This document shows, piece by piece, positions 36,120-45,458 of a stretch of DNA of 48,894 bases. The notes under the pieces were generated by a model. The model ran no database searches. It was given only the letters and a program-made list of their open reading frames with translations, and had not been told where the DNA came from. Each line of letters begins with the position of its first letter. Positions within the stretch are counted from its first letter, which is position 1. Origin of the DNA: an uncultured Aureispira sp. (GTDB lineage: Bacteria; Bacteroidota; Bacteroidia; Chitinophagales; Saprospiraceae); contig CAJQQM010000024.1 of assembly GCA_905480485.1 (NCBI GenBank), positions 1 to 48,894 on the forward strand, written 5' to 3'. The translations under genes and the position numbers were made by a program.

Positions 36120-36581
36120 ATGAGAATAGCTGTTTTCCCGGGTTCTTTCGACCCAATTACCAAAGGACATGTAGATATTGTAGAAAGGGCACTTCCATTG
36201 TTTGATAAAATAATAGTGGCCATGGGGGTGAATTCTGAGAAAAGATATTTTTTCGATCAATCTACGCGCCTAAATTTTCTGAGGGCTACCTTCCAACCTT
36301 ATGAAAAAGTAGAGGTAGATACTTACACGCAGCTAACAGCCTTTTATTGCCAAGAAAAAGGAGCAGGTTTTTTGTTGAGAGGCTTGCGAAATTCGATAGA
36401 TTTTAGCTACGAAAACACGATTGCAAATTTGAATGCAACGATTGGAGATGATTTAGAGACCGTCTTTTTAATGGCGGATGCCCGCTACAGTTGTTACTCA
36501 TCGACTGTTGTCAGAGAAATTATTAAAGGCGGGGGAGATGCCTCTATATTTTTGCCTGCTTCGGTGGCAAAGCTAATCTAA
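36120..36581 (+). CDS. coaD: Phosphopantetheine adenylyltransferase
   Basis: The 153-residue enzyme makes dephospho-CoA from 4'-phosphopantetheine and ATP, the fourth step of CoA synthesis. Motifs are AVFPGSFDPITKGHVDIVER, whose T-K-G-H is the nucleotidyl-transfer signature, the substrate region LLRGLRNSIDFSYE, and the ISSTxxR-like YSSTVVREI. The length is close to the family norm (about 160). Its stop abuts the end of the next, convergent gene with no gap. Confidence 0.96.
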   Translation: MRIAVFPGSFDPITKGHVDIVERALPLFDKIIVAMGVNSEKRYFFDQSTRLNFLRATFQPYEKVEVDTYTQLTAFYCQEKGAGFLLRGLRNSIDFSYENTIANLNATIGDDLETVFLMADARYSCYSSTVVREIIKGGGDASIFLPASVAKLI

Positions 36582-37298
36582 TTATGCAAATAAATATTGA
36601 AGGGCAATAAATTGGGCAAAGAATCCTACCACGTAGCCACCATAAATATCGGAACTATTATGTGCACCCAAAATCAGGCGAGCAGTTCCTACTAGCCCAC
36701 AGGATAGTATCCCAAAGATAAATAAGAATTCTCCTCCTTGATACCCTTTACCAATAACAATGATAATCATGGCAAGAAAGCCACCCATCCCTACGGTGTG
36801 TATACTGATTTTGGTAAAAAGATTAATGAAAAAGGCTACGAATAAAGCAATCGTAGCACCAAGTGCAAATATCTTTATTTCTAAGGGCAAACTTGTATTA
36901 CTGCTGTTTTGTGCCACCATTGCCATATAGAAAATACCCGCCATAACATAGGGTATTTTTCGTTCGTCTTGTGTGTGAAGTGCTATTGATTGAACCATGC
37001 CTAATAGTCGCATTAAAACAAGGCCAAAAAAGGGTATAATGCAGCTAAAAAGTAAAATATTAATAAACCATAAGCCTTTTCCAAATTGACTGGTCATGGA
37101 AAAAATTCTGGAGGTTTTGGCTTCCCCAAACAAAAAAGGATTGAAAATAGCTAATAAAAGGTAGGCATAACTTAAAATAAACAGTGGATGAAAAAGGATG
37201 GAAATAGCTTGTGCGATGATGCGCATAGCAAGCGGAATTTCGCGCTTGAATCGTTCGTGCCTTAGAAGATCTATATTGGATGAATTATCAGCTTGCAT
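36582..37298 (-). CDS. PAP2-like integral membrane phosphatase family protein
   Basis: The 238-residue protein has about six membrane segments. The third PAP2 signature is seen as R-x5-H-x3-D in ARLILGAHNSSDIYGGY, and a variant of the second lies in KISIHTVGMGG. The usual first signature (K-x6-R-P) is only weakly seen near DERKIPYV. Members of this Bacteroidota group are called PAP2-like; a role in lipid or undecaprenyl diphosphate dephosphorylation is possible but not shown. It lies downstream of sppA on the minus strand, separated by a strong terminator. Confidence 0.75.
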   Translation of the reverse strand: MQADNSSNIDLLRHERFKREIPLAMRIIAQAISILFHPLFILSYAYLLLAIFNPFLFGEAKTSRIFSMTSQFGKGLWFINILLFSCIIPFFGLVLMRLLGMVQSIALHTQDERKIPYVMAGIFYMAMVAQNSSNTSLPLEIKIFALGATIALFVAFFINLFTKISIHTVGMGGFLAMIIIVIGKGYQGGEFLFIFGILSCGLVGTARLILGAHNSSDIYGGYVVGFFAQFIALQYLFA

Positions 37299-37345
37299 AC
37301 TTTTTTTGTCTAATTATTCGTAAATATTAAGCAACAAAATACGAT

Positions 37346-37388
37346 AAAAAAGAAAAAACAGCTCTTTTGGAGCTGTTTTTTCTTTTTT
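37346..37388 (-). terminator. Strong terminator after sppA
   Basis: A perfect 19-bp stem (37346-37364 with 37370-37388) around a 5-base loop, with six-A and six-T tracts in it. It lies between the sppA stop and the PAP2-like gene start, so it ends sppA transcription on the minus strand. Confidence 0.88.
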
Positions 37389-37405
37389 TGACATTCATAT
37401 TTGTA

Positions 37406-39262
37406 TTAATGAATCTCAATAGCATAGGGCAAGCGCATTTGTATACCTTTCATTTGCTTTATTGTCTTCAATTGCTGCATTACTTGGTAGAATTCAGGAA
37501 CTGTACTTGTTTGAGCATGCATCAAACCCCCTGATATATCTTCTAAAACTTTAGTTTTGGCATTTTTATCACCCGTATTATCGCCCAATAGGGCCATGAT
37601 TTTTTCTTCAAAACTTTTGGTTTTGGGATAGTGTACCAATTGGTAATTATCTTCTTCAAGGTTGGCTAGAGAAGCTACCGAACCAATAGCATCTTCTAAA
37701 CCACCAATCTTATCCACTAAGCCAATTTCTAAAGCAGTATTACCTAGCCAAACACGTCCTTGAGCAATTTCATCTACTTCTTCCATGCTTTTGCCGCGTC
37801 CGTCGCTAACTCGTTTTTTGAAGGTGGTATACACTTCATCGACACCACTTTGAATAATCGCGCTTTCTTCTTCATTGAACTCATAAAACATACCCATACC
37901 CGACATCAAACTGAATTTGCCAATTTTGACAGTATCCATGGTCAGACCTAGATGTTCTTCATACAAGCCACGCGTATTAGGTATCATACCAAAAACGCCA
38001 ATAGAACCCGTAATTGTATTGTTTTCGGCAAATATTTCTTCCGAATTAGAGGCTATGTAATAGCCTCCGGAGGCCGCTACGTCACCCATAGAGGTAACTA
38101 TTTTGATTCCTTGTTCTTTGGCTTTTTCTAATTCTCTCCAGATAATGTCTGAAGCTAAAGCCGAACCACCACCCGAGTTAACCCGCATAACAATCGCCTT
38201 AACTTTGTCATCTTTGCGAATTTTACGAATAATAGCTGCGTATTTGTCTCCACCAATAGAACCAGATTCACCTTTGCCGTCTACAATAGATCCCTCAGCA
38301 TAAACAACCGCTATCTTTTCGTTGTCACTTGATTTGTTTAACTCACTTTTTTGGACAGAATAGTATTTGCTAAGGCTAACCATTTCCATTTCATCATCTT
38401 CGTCTGTGCCTAATTTATCTCTCAGTTCATCAATGATTTCGTCTTTGTATTTTGTGGCGTCAACCATTTTGTAGGATACTGCATCTTCCGAATTTCGGAT
38501 GAGTGCATTGTTGGCGATTCTAAAAAGTTCTGCCGCTGAGATATCTCTCGATGCAGCTAAATCTTCTAGGTAGAGGTCGTACATCCCACTCATATATTTA
38601 GATACTTGTTCTCTATTTTCAGGCGTCATGTTCTTGCGTCTGAATGGTTCGGTGGCAGATTTGAACTTACCGGCATAAAAAATCTGTGCAGTAACGCCTA
38701 ATTTATCCATCAAGCCTTTAAAGTACATCATTTGAGCAGAAAAACCTGTAAAAGAAAAACCGCCTTCGGGATGTAGGTAAAGTTGTGAGGCTACAGAGGC
38801 TAAATAGTAGCTTTTTTGGCTGTACATAGTTGCATAAGACAAAATAAACTTGTCAGAAGACTTGAAGTCGTTTAATTGCTGACGAAGCACTTTTGAGCTA
38901 GCCCAACCCAAAGGAACTGAGCTCATGTCTAGATAAATACCTTTGATATTATCGTCTTCTTTGGCCTTGGCAATTAATTGACACGTTTCTCTTAGGCCGA
39001 TACTTTCGGATACAACACTTTGAATGTCGTAAGGGCTTTGCGCAACGTTGTTGGTAAGTTCCGGAATTGATTTATTAAACTGAAGCTTAAGAACTGAATT
39101 CGGTTTTATGGTTTCAGCGCTACTTTTAGAGGCCTGAATCCCATAGAAAACAACAATACCAACGATAAGAGAAATGCCGGCGATTGTGCCTAAGCAGGAA
39201 CTGAAAAATAAACGCATAAACCCGTTTTTAGACTGATTATCAGTATTTGTATCTGCGGCCAT
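37406..39262 (-). CDS. sppA: Signal peptide peptidase SppA, 67-kDa form
   Basis: The 618-residue protein has an N-terminal membrane segment (about 16-44) and two tandem S49 domains. The Ser nucleophile is in GDVAASGGYYIAS, in the C-terminal domain. The paired Lys is expected in the N-terminal domain at FYAGKFKSATEPF. VMRVNSGGGSALASDIIW precedes the Ser motif. The enzyme cleaves left-over signal peptides in the membrane. The tandem-domain length matches the E. coli type. It is monocistronic with a strong terminator. Confidence 0.95.
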   Translation of the reverse strand: MAADTNTDNQSKNGFMRLFFSSCLGTIAGISLIVGIVVFYGIQASKSSAETIKPNSVLKLQFNKSIPELTNNVAQSPYDIQSVVSESIGLRETCQLIAKAKEDDNIKGIYLDMSSVPLGWASSKVLRQQLNDFKSSDKFILSYATMYSQKSYYLASVASQLYLHPEGGFSFTGFSAQMMYFKGLMDKLGVTAQIFYAGKFKSATEPFRRKNMTPENREQVSKYMSGMYDLYLEDLAASRDISAAELFRIANNALIRNSEDAVSYKMVDATKYKDEIIDELRDKLGTDEDDEMEMVSLSKYYSVQKSELNKSSDNEKIAVVYAEGSIVDGKGESGSIGGDKYAAIIRKIRKDDKVKAIVMRVNSGGGSALASDIIWRELEKAKEQGIKIVTSMGDVAASGGYYIASNSEEIFAENNTITGSIGVFGMIPNTRGLYEEHLGLTMDTVKIGKFSLMSGMGMFYEFNEEESAIIQSGVDEVYTTFKKRVSDGRGKSMEEVDEIAQGRVWLGNTALEIGLVDKIGGLEDAIGSVASLANLEEDNYQLVHYPKTKSFEEKIMALLGDNTGDKNAKTKVLEDISGGLMHAQTSTVPEFYQVMQQLKTIKQMKGIQMRLPYAIEIH

Positions 39263-39634
39263 ATTTGAATTTTAAAATTAGAGTTATGAATAAATGATCT
39301 TCTACAAAAGAATTAATACTTAAATATCAATAAAGAAGTCGAATTCGACAACAAACTTAGACTAATAAGCTGATTTTCTCGCCCAAGGCCTTAATTGACC
39401 TAAATTAAATCGTTACCAATATAACAAAATAAAACAAAGCAAACTAATCAATTTCTACTCCTTTTTTCAAAATCTCCCAGTCTTGTTCAATTTATAAAAT
39501 ATAAGAATCATTCTCAATATGTATTTTTTAGATATAAGTAGCTGTTTTCAATTACTTATAATTAATTTGAATAACTGGACTTTAATTTGTTATATTACTA
39601 CTACCTCAATTCCACACCTAAAAATTATAAAGCT
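39263..39634. other. 372-base divergent intergenic region
   Basis: Between sppA (minus) and the FGE-fold gene (plus). It holds a -7-like box for sppA (39352-39359). The right half is AT-rich and carries an in-frame extension of the FGE-fold gene up to 39587, which I do not count as coding because the signal peptide starts at 39635. Nothing else is recognised. Confidence 0.55.
39352..39359 (-). promoter_or_regulatory. -7 box upstream of sppA
   Basis: The minus strand reads TAAGTTTG, matching TAnnTTTG, about 90 bases upstream of the sppA start. The closest -33 TTG is 24 bases away, longer than the usual 19-21. Confidence 0.4.
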
Positions 39635-40690
39635 ATGCGTTTGTCGTTCATATTCCTGTTCTTATGCAGCTTTCAATGGCTCATTGCTCAACAAAAAGTA
39701 GCTGTTCGTCCACCCGAATTTCAACCAAAGGGGCTTGCGGTTTGGTTGATTCAACCCTCAGAAGATTGCTACTTAGTATTGAATAATAAAAATTGGGGAC
39801 AACTAAAAGGGAATTTTATCAATGAAGTTGCTTTGCCTCGAGGAGAAAATAATTTGAGTTTTAAGTATAGCTATAATTCCGAGGTTGTTGAGAATAAAAC
39901 GGTGAGTGTTACGAACAAAAACCAACAACTACTAAAGGTCTATCTCCCGAAATTTGATGCCATCCAATCTAACTTAGAATCACATGCGATTGGAGGAATG
40001 GTTTATGTCAAAGGAGGTTCCTTTCAGATGGGTTGTAGTGGTCAATTTGAAAGCAATTGTCCTGAGAACGAACTTCCAGTCCATCAGGTTATACTTTCCG
40101 ATTTTTATATTTGCAAACATGAAGTTACACAGGAAGAGTGGTCCACTGTGATGGGCAGCAATCCAAGTTATTTTAAAGATTGTCCTCAATGCCCTGTTGA
40201 AAATGTCAGTTTTCACGACATCGAAATCTTTCTCAAAAAACTAAATCAAAGTACGGGGATACAATACCGACTTCCTACCGAAGCTGAATGGGAATTTGCC
40301 GCACGAGGAGGTCTCAAGACAAAAGGTTATCAGTATGCAGGGAGTAATCAACTTGCTGAGGTATCCTGGTTCGACAATAATTCTTACAAAAAAGGCATTA
40401 AAGACCCTGATTATGGCACACATCCTGTTGCCCTCAAAAAAGCAAACGAATTGGGTCTTTATGATATGTCGGGTAATGTTTGGGAATGGTGCAGTGATGG
40501 ATATGCTGCAGATTATTATCAAAAGAGCCCTTTGAAGGACCCGAAAGGTGCCAAAGGAGTACCTTTGCGCATCCTCAAAGGGGGGTCTTGGCACTTCAAA
40601 GCAGATGGCAGCAGAACGACTTTCCGGTATAGTTATTATCCAGATTATAAATATAAATTCAGTGGATTTAGATTAGCTTTTAATCCTTAA
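39635..40690 (+). CDS. Exported FGE/SUMF1-fold protein, probably non-catalytic
   Basis: The ATG at 39635 begins a clear signal peptide (MRLSFIFLFLCSFQWLIAQ); a longer frame reaches 39587 but adds only an unlikely leader. The mature part starts with a beta domain of about 100 residues, PEGA-like in feel. An FGE-sulfatase domain follows: MVYVKGGSFQMGCSG, EVTQEEWSTVMGSNPSYF, YRLPTEAEWEFAARGG, LYDMSGNVWEWCSDGY and RILKGGSWHF, ending FSGFRLAFNP. The Cys expected in the C-R-x-A-x-R line of true formylglycine-generating enzymes is Ser here (DGSRTTFR), so sulfatase activation is unlikely. Gliding proteins GldJ/GldK share this fold; this one has no lipobox. Confidence 0.85.
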   Translation: MRLSFIFLFLCSFQWLIAQQKVAVRPPEFQPKGLAVWLIQPSEDCYLVLNNKNWGQLKGNFINEVALPRGENNLSFKYSYNSEVVENKTVSVTNKNQQLLKVYLPKFDAIQSNLESHAIGGMVYVKGGSFQMGCSGQFESNCPENELPVHQVILSDFYICKHEVTQEEWSTVMGSNPSYFKDCPQCPVENVSFHDIEIFLKKLNQSTGIQYRLPTEAEWEFAARGGLKTKGYQYAGSNQLAEVSWFDNNSYKKGIKDPDYGTHPVALKKANELGLYDMSGNVWEWCSDGYAADYYQKSPLKDPKGAKGVPLRILKGGSWHFKADGSRTTFRYSYYPDYKYKFSGFRLAFNP

Positions 40691-40746
40691 GTCGGCGCTT
40701 CAAATTTGCAGGGTTCCCTACTTCAAACCTTAAATTATGGAATGAC

Positions 40747-40782
40747 AAAGGTCGATAGTCGCCCAAGCAACCATCGACCTTT
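40747..40782. terminator. Hairpin between convergent FGE-fold and thiolase genes
   Basis: A perfect 10-bp stem, AAAGGTCGAT (40747-40756) with its complement at 40773-40782, around a 16-base loop. The T tract is short, so efficiency is uncertain. Confidence 0.65.
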
Positions 40783-40812
40783 AATATCTATTATTGTATT
40801 TAAATAAATAGT

Positions 40813-42000
40813 TTAAACGAGTTCAACAGCCATAGCTGAGGCACCGCCTCCGCCATTGCAAATACCTGCCAAACCTGTTTTTCCGCCTTTGTTTTTAAGC
40901 GCCGACAAAAGCGTAATCATGATTCTACAACCTGATACACCAATCGGGTGTCCCATTGCAACGGCACCACCCATTACATTTACTTTGTCGTGTGCCAAAT
41001 CTAATTCTTTCATATTCGCTAAGGCCACTACCGAAAAAGCTTCATTGATTTCGTATAAATCAAAATCCTGAACTTTTTTGCCGGCTAAGGCTGCAGCTTT
41101 AGGCATAGCTAGGGCAGGGGCTGTTGTAAACCACAAGGGTTCTTGTGCAGCATCGGCAAAACCTGTTATTTTGGCGATTGGTTTTAGTCCTAGGCTTTCC
41201 ATTTTTTCTTTACTCATCATGACAACTGCCGCAGCACCATCATTTATTTTTGAAGCATTAATCGCAGTAACAGTTCCTCCTTTTTTGAAAACCGCTCTTC
41301 CTTTTTGCACACTTGCAATATCCGTAATACGGCCATTATTTACTTCTTCGTCTTGGCTAACTAGGATAGGGTCTTTTCGGCGTTGAGGTACAGATACAGG
41401 TACGATTTCGGCATCAAACCATCCGTTTTTGTAGGCTGCACGAGCCCTCTCGTAAGAAGCAAAAGCATAAGCGTCTTGCTGTTCTTTATTTATATCTTTG
41501 CCTTCTGCACAAACTTCTCCGCAACTTCCCATCATATCACCATTGTACGGGTCTTGTAAGCCGTCTCTAACGATAGCATCCACTACTTGTCCATTTCCAT
41601 AACGCAATCCTGTACGTCCTGCCGGCAAATAATGTGGTGCCATTGACATATTTTCCATTCCACCAGCAACTACAACATCTTGACTACCTAGCATAATAGC
41701 AGAAGCACCTAGCATCATAGCTTTCATACCCGATGAACAAACCTTATTGATCGTTGTACAAGGGACTGTATTAGGAATTCCAGCAGCCAATGCTGCTTGT
41801 TTGGCAGGTGCTTGTCCTGTATTTGCAGTCAAGACACAGCCCATGAATACCTCACCAACTTCTTTTGCTTCAATTCCTGCACGTTCAACGGCAGCACTGA
41901 TAGCTGTTTTTCCTAGGTCAATAGCAGGTACTGTAGACAAAACGCCACCCAAATTACCAATAGGCGTTCTAGCCACTGATACGATATATACTTCTTTCAT
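40813..42000 (-). CDS. Acetyl-CoA C-acetyltransferase (thiolase)
   Basis: The enzyme joins two acetyl-CoA to acetoacetyl-CoA or cleaves 3-ketoacyl-CoA. Signatures are VSVARTPIGNLGG at the start, the nucleophile Cys in INKVCSSGMKAMM, GGMENMSMAPHYLP, NEAFSVVALAN, the His in GAVAMGHPIGVSG and the second Cys in GICNGGGGASAMAVE. The frame extends five codons upstream to 42015, but MKEVYIVSVARTP (42000) matches the usual family start. About 395 residues, a normal length. It stands alone between two hairpins. Confidence 0.94.
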   Translation of the reverse strand: MKEVYIVSVARTPIGNLGGVLSTVPAIDLGKTAISAAVERAGIEAKEVGEVFMGCVLTANTGQAPAKQAALAAGIPNTVPCTTINKVCSSGMKAMMLGASAIMLGSQDVVVAGGMENMSMAPHYLPAGRTGLRYGNGQVVDAIVRDGLQDPYNGDMMGSCGEVCAEGKDINKEQQDAYAFASYERARAAYKNGWFDAEIVPVSVPQRRKDPILVSQDEEVNNGRITDIASVQKGRAVFKKGGTVTAINASKINDGAAAVVMMSKEKMESLGLKPIAKITGFADAAQEPLWFTTAPALAMPKAAALAGKKVQDFDLYEINEAFSVVALANMKELDLAHDKVNVMGGAVAMGHPIGVSGCRIMITLLSALKNKGGKTGLAGICNGGGGASAMAVELV

Positions 42001-42122
42001 AATCTTAGTTTTCATGTAGTGAAAAAATGATATATTTTAATTTTGGCACAAAGCTAAGAAAATTTGGTGATTGTTTCTATTTATTGATTTCCTTTCTATG
42101 AGTTATTTCATATTTAATTAAA

Positions 42123-42155
42123 AAAGCAAGCAAAGGAATAACCTTTGCCTGCTTT
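42123..42155 (-). terminator. Terminator after the 978-residue T9SS protein gene
   Basis: A 14-bp stem with one mismatch (42123-42136 with 42142-42155) around a 5-base loop; on the minus strand it is followed by five T. It lies 27 bases beyond the stop of the minus-strand gene. Confidence 0.8.
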
Positions 42156-42182
42156 GAAAAAATCCATCAGTAATCTAGCTAT

Positions 42183-45119
42183 TTATGGCTCAGATTTAAT
42201 GACTTTGTGCGTTGTTTGCCTGTTGTTCTTTTGTTGAATAATACGAACATGATACATTCCACTTGGATAATCGGTCATATCTAAGGCTATGTTATTAATC
42301 CCTTTCAATATAGTATAATTTGAGGTAAATAGTATTTTGCCCAAAACATTGCTTATGCTAATTTGAAACTTATCATTTTCAGTGCTTTCATATTGATAGT
42401 TCACGATTCCTTTCGTTGGGTTAGGAAAAATAGTCGCTTGACCAATGACAACACTACTTTCAATTGCAATGACTGATGAATAACTATAACTGCCATCTTG
42501 GTCGACTTGCTTAAGTCTGTAGTAATTAATTCCTGCCGTAGGTTGGGTATCAACAAATTTATATTGTTGAGTGCTTGTAACTGTACCCGCAGCTTCTACC
42601 CGCCCAATTTTCGAAAATTGAATTTGATTTTCGTGCATTTTCTCTACTTCATAAAAAGCATTATTGGTTTCGGAGGCCGTTAACCAATTCAAATGATTTT
42701 CTTTACCTAGATTGACACCATCAAAGGATAGGTATTCTACGGGCAAAGATGGGTCAGGACTTAGTGCAATCGCTCCTGAACCTCCCGAAAAGCTAGTGAT
42801 ACCGCTGATTTCGGCATAGTTTATACCATTTATACTGTTGTTAGTAGCGATTAAATGTGTCGGTTCGTCAAATGTAGGCGCTACATAATCAGTTCCAATA
42901 TTTTTAAACCAATAAAATCCGTTGGGTACACTGTATTTGTAGATGTACATACAACTAGGATTCGTAGCTATGTGATTATTTGCTGCATTAATCAACGTTG
43001 TTTGTTCAGAGGCCGGGAAGTAATATCGAACGGTATAGGGAGGGTTTAAGGTGCCATTAAATTCGATATTCCAGCTTCTGGGTAGTTCGAAAAATTCTTC
43101 ACCAGGATTTAGGCCCGAGTTACAAGCACCTACGGCGCCTACCGTTGCTTGATAATAACTACCATTGTTGGTAATTTTAGCAACAGGTGTTGAAGAGGCA
43201 CCTGACAAATCTCCTTCTACCGATACAATAATTTCATCGCTGCTGTTGTAGAAGTGATTCCATCCAAGGTTGTCGGTACAATAGCCTACCGAACTACTCA
43301 GGCCAACAGGGCTGTAGGAATAATTACGGATATTAACGGTTTCTGTGTCGTCAGCAGACGTGTTGCAAAGACCTGTTCTTCTTGCATAGTAAGTGGTAGT
43401 AGTAGAGGGACTAACCAATAAACTAGCACCCGTTCCAAGTAATGTACCGCTACCATTAGGCCCACTATACCATTCTATGTTCGAACCTGTTCCGATAGTA
43501 CCTCCGGAAGCGCTTAAGGTCATGTTTGTATTAGGACATTGTTTGCCAGCGACGGCAGCTATTGTCGGCGATGTTGAGTTGCTGTTGACCGAAATAACAA
43601 CACAATTAGTATAACTTATATCACCACAGGCATCGGTTACGCTTCTTCTATAGTAAGTGGTTATGCTTGGGCTAGTAGGATTGTGTGTCAGTGCATTTGC
43701 CCCAGTAATGTTAGAAAAGCCCGATGAGCAATTGCTAGTACTTTTTTGCCATTGATAGATTGGACTCACCGCTGATACTGTCCCTCCACTTGCCGTAGCA
43801 GTAGAACCCAAGGTACTAGGACTTGTTCCCGAACAGACAGATTGATTGCCATTAACCGTTCCTGCCGCAAGCGATGTAGTTAAGTCAGTTAAAGTCATAT
43901 CCAATACCGATCCACCACCACCTTCGGCTACCCTAATTTCAACAGTAGTAGTAGACCCCAAATATCCTGACCATACGGTGCCGTGATTCACACAACAGCC
44001 ATTGTATACAAAAACCTGCACACCATCTACATAAACTGAAACTTCATCATCATGATTATTTATGTTTAGTTGGTAAATACCGCATGGAAATCCTTGTCGC
44101 TTGTGTACAAAGGTATGGATATCTTTACCTACGTTACATCCAGTGTATAACGGTGCTGAAGAGGGGGCTAAATTAGTAGGCCATTGTAGACTAGTATTGA
44201 CACTAAGATTGTTGTCTATATAATAACCTGCATAATTTAATAGTGCCAGATTGTCACGGTTTCTACCGTTATAACCATAAACATTCCAGACGTTGGAACC
44301 AAAAATATTGGGGTCTCCATTATCTATTATCGTATAGGTTATCGTATTAGTGTATCGTATTCTTCCTGAACAATCACTTGATCTTCTTCTGAATAGAGTT
44401 GTTGAACTAAGCGCAGGTGGGTCATATGTTGTACCGGTTTGACCCACAATATTTGTCCAATTGATACCTCCATCTATGCTTTGTTGCCACTGATATGTAG
44501 ACCAAGTTGTAGCCGATGCAGTATTTGTCATTGCAGGAGGGTTGTCGCACCCGAAATAATTTCCACCACCTGCAATTGAACCAGGTAATAAGTCATCATA
44601 GGTGTAATAAAAAGAGTATCGAACGCCCCAATTGATTGTGACGCCATCATCTGTACAATTTCTAAAATCTTCAAAATAATGCCATTGGCAAGGAGCATAA
44701 CTAGTAATATTTCGATTGGCTATATTACCATATCCAAAACAGTCTCCGTCGTCAGGGCCACCGTTTGTACAGAAAAAACAGGGATTGTCACAGGTGGCAG
44801 GGTCTTCTTCCCATGCATCTAAATCTACAGATAAAACAGCGTTATTAGGTACAGAAGTATTGTTAATCCAAGAAAAATTAGTGTAATTATGCCAACCACC
44901 AGAAATATCATCAGCATCGCGGTTCCAGTAAGAATAACCAGTATACTGTGTCCTTGCACGAAGTCGCCAGCGAGCATCAGGACCACCAGAACAATCTGTA
45001 TTTTCGTTTAGATAAAGTCGGTCTCCGTCAAGCTGAAAGGTTATGTTTTGTCCAGTTAAATCATTTGCTAAAAAACAAAGGGAAAGAGCGCAACTAATAA
45101 GTAGAAGTTTTTTCATCAT
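42183..45119 (-). CDS. T9SS surface protein with Ig-like modules
   Basis: The 978-residue protein begins with a signal peptide (MMKKLLLISCALSLCFLAND, cleavage near 24). About residues 25-190 form a Cys-rich beta domain with many W, Y and N residues. Ig-like modules follow, marked by TYQWQQSIDGGINWT, YQWQKSTSNC, TYYRRSVTDACG and YYARRTGLC. An inserted PA14-like part of about 130 residues carries VYVDGVQVFVYNG. The end has the linker LPVEYLSFDGVNLG, an FN3-like part with YYRLKQVDQDGSYSYS, and a T9SS type A sorting domain with IFPNPTKGIVNY. Surface exposure is inferred from the sorting domain; the ligand is unknown. An ATG one codon later (45116) is equally possible. Confidence 0.9.
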   Translation of the reverse strand: MMKKLLLISCALSLCFLANDLTGQNITFQLDGDRLYLNENTDCSGGPDARWRLRARTQYTGYSYWNRDADDISGGWHNYTNFSWINNTSVPNNAVLSVDLDAWEEDPATCDNPCFFCTNGGPDDGDCFGYGNIANRNITSYAPCQWHYFEDFRNCTDDGVTINWGVRYSFYYTYDDLLPGSIAGGGNYFGCDNPPAMTNTASATTWSTYQWQQSIDGGINWTNIVGQTGTTYDPPALSSTTLFRRRSSDCSGRIRYTNTITYTIIDNGDPNIFGSNVWNVYGYNGRNRDNLALLNYAGYYIDNNLSVNTSLQWPTNLAPSSAPLYTGCNVGKDIHTFVHKRQGFPCGIYQLNINNHDDEVSVYVDGVQVFVYNGCCVNHGTVWSGYLGSTTTVEIRVAEGGGGSVLDMTLTDLTTSLAAGTVNGNQSVCSGTSPSTLGSTATASGGTVSAVSPIYQWQKSTSNCSSGFSNITGANALTHNPTSPSITTYYRRSVTDACGDISYTNCVVISVNSNSTSPTIAAVAGKQCPNTNMTLSASGGTIGTGSNIEWYSGPNGSGTLLGTGASLLVSPSTTTTYYARRTGLCNTSADDTETVNIRNYSYSPVGLSSSVGYCTDNLGWNHFYNSSDEIIVSVEGDLSGASSTPVAKITNNGSYYQATVGAVGACNSGLNPGEEFFELPRSWNIEFNGTLNPPYTVRYYFPASEQTTLINAANNHIATNPSCMYIYKYSVPNGFYWFKNIGTDYVAPTFDEPTHLIATNNSINGINYAEISGITSFSGGSGAIALSPDPSLPVEYLSFDGVNLGKENHLNWLTASETNNAFYEVEKMHENQIQFSKIGRVEAAGTVTSTQQYKFVDTQPTAGINYYRLKQVDQDGSYSYSSVIAIESSVVIGQATIFPNPTKGIVNYQYESTENDKFQISISNVLGKILFTSNYTILKGINNIALDMTDYPSGMYHVRIIQQKNNRQTTHKVIKSEP

Positions 45120-45458
45120 TCAATAATTTTAATAGATTCGTTTACTTTGTCAGCGTATTAAATACACCATTCTTTTGGCGGCGTAAAATTAAGGAATCTA
45201 TACTTACAAACCTAAAATTAATTGTTAATCTCACTGTATTAAGTATGTAATTGAGTAGGTTTTCATTGATTAGGGGTTTATTGCTCAAGTTTATGAAACA
45301 TTAAGTACTCTATTAAAACTAGAAGTTGAATTTCAATTTAGGATAGAATGCCCTAAGAGCTGTTTATTTATAGCCTCAGGAGGTGGCAGATAGTTGAATC
45401 TGTTTTGCAAGCTTTTTAAAGGAGTTTTGAAATCTAGAGGTATCAATACTTTTTAAAC
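45120..45458 (-). other. 339-base intergenic region upstream of the Ig-like T9SS gene
   Basis: Between pdxJ and the T9SS gene, both on the minus strand. It must hold the end of the pdxJ transcript and the T9SS gene promoter. I see no strong hairpin, no exact TAnnTTTG box and no plausible ORF. Confidence 0.55.

Noticed and set aside
39635-40690. Annotation as a working formylglycine-generating enzyme or as GldK
   Set aside because: The catalytic Cys of the C-R-x-A-x-R line is Ser, no sulfatase is nearby, and there is no lipobox or gld neighbour.
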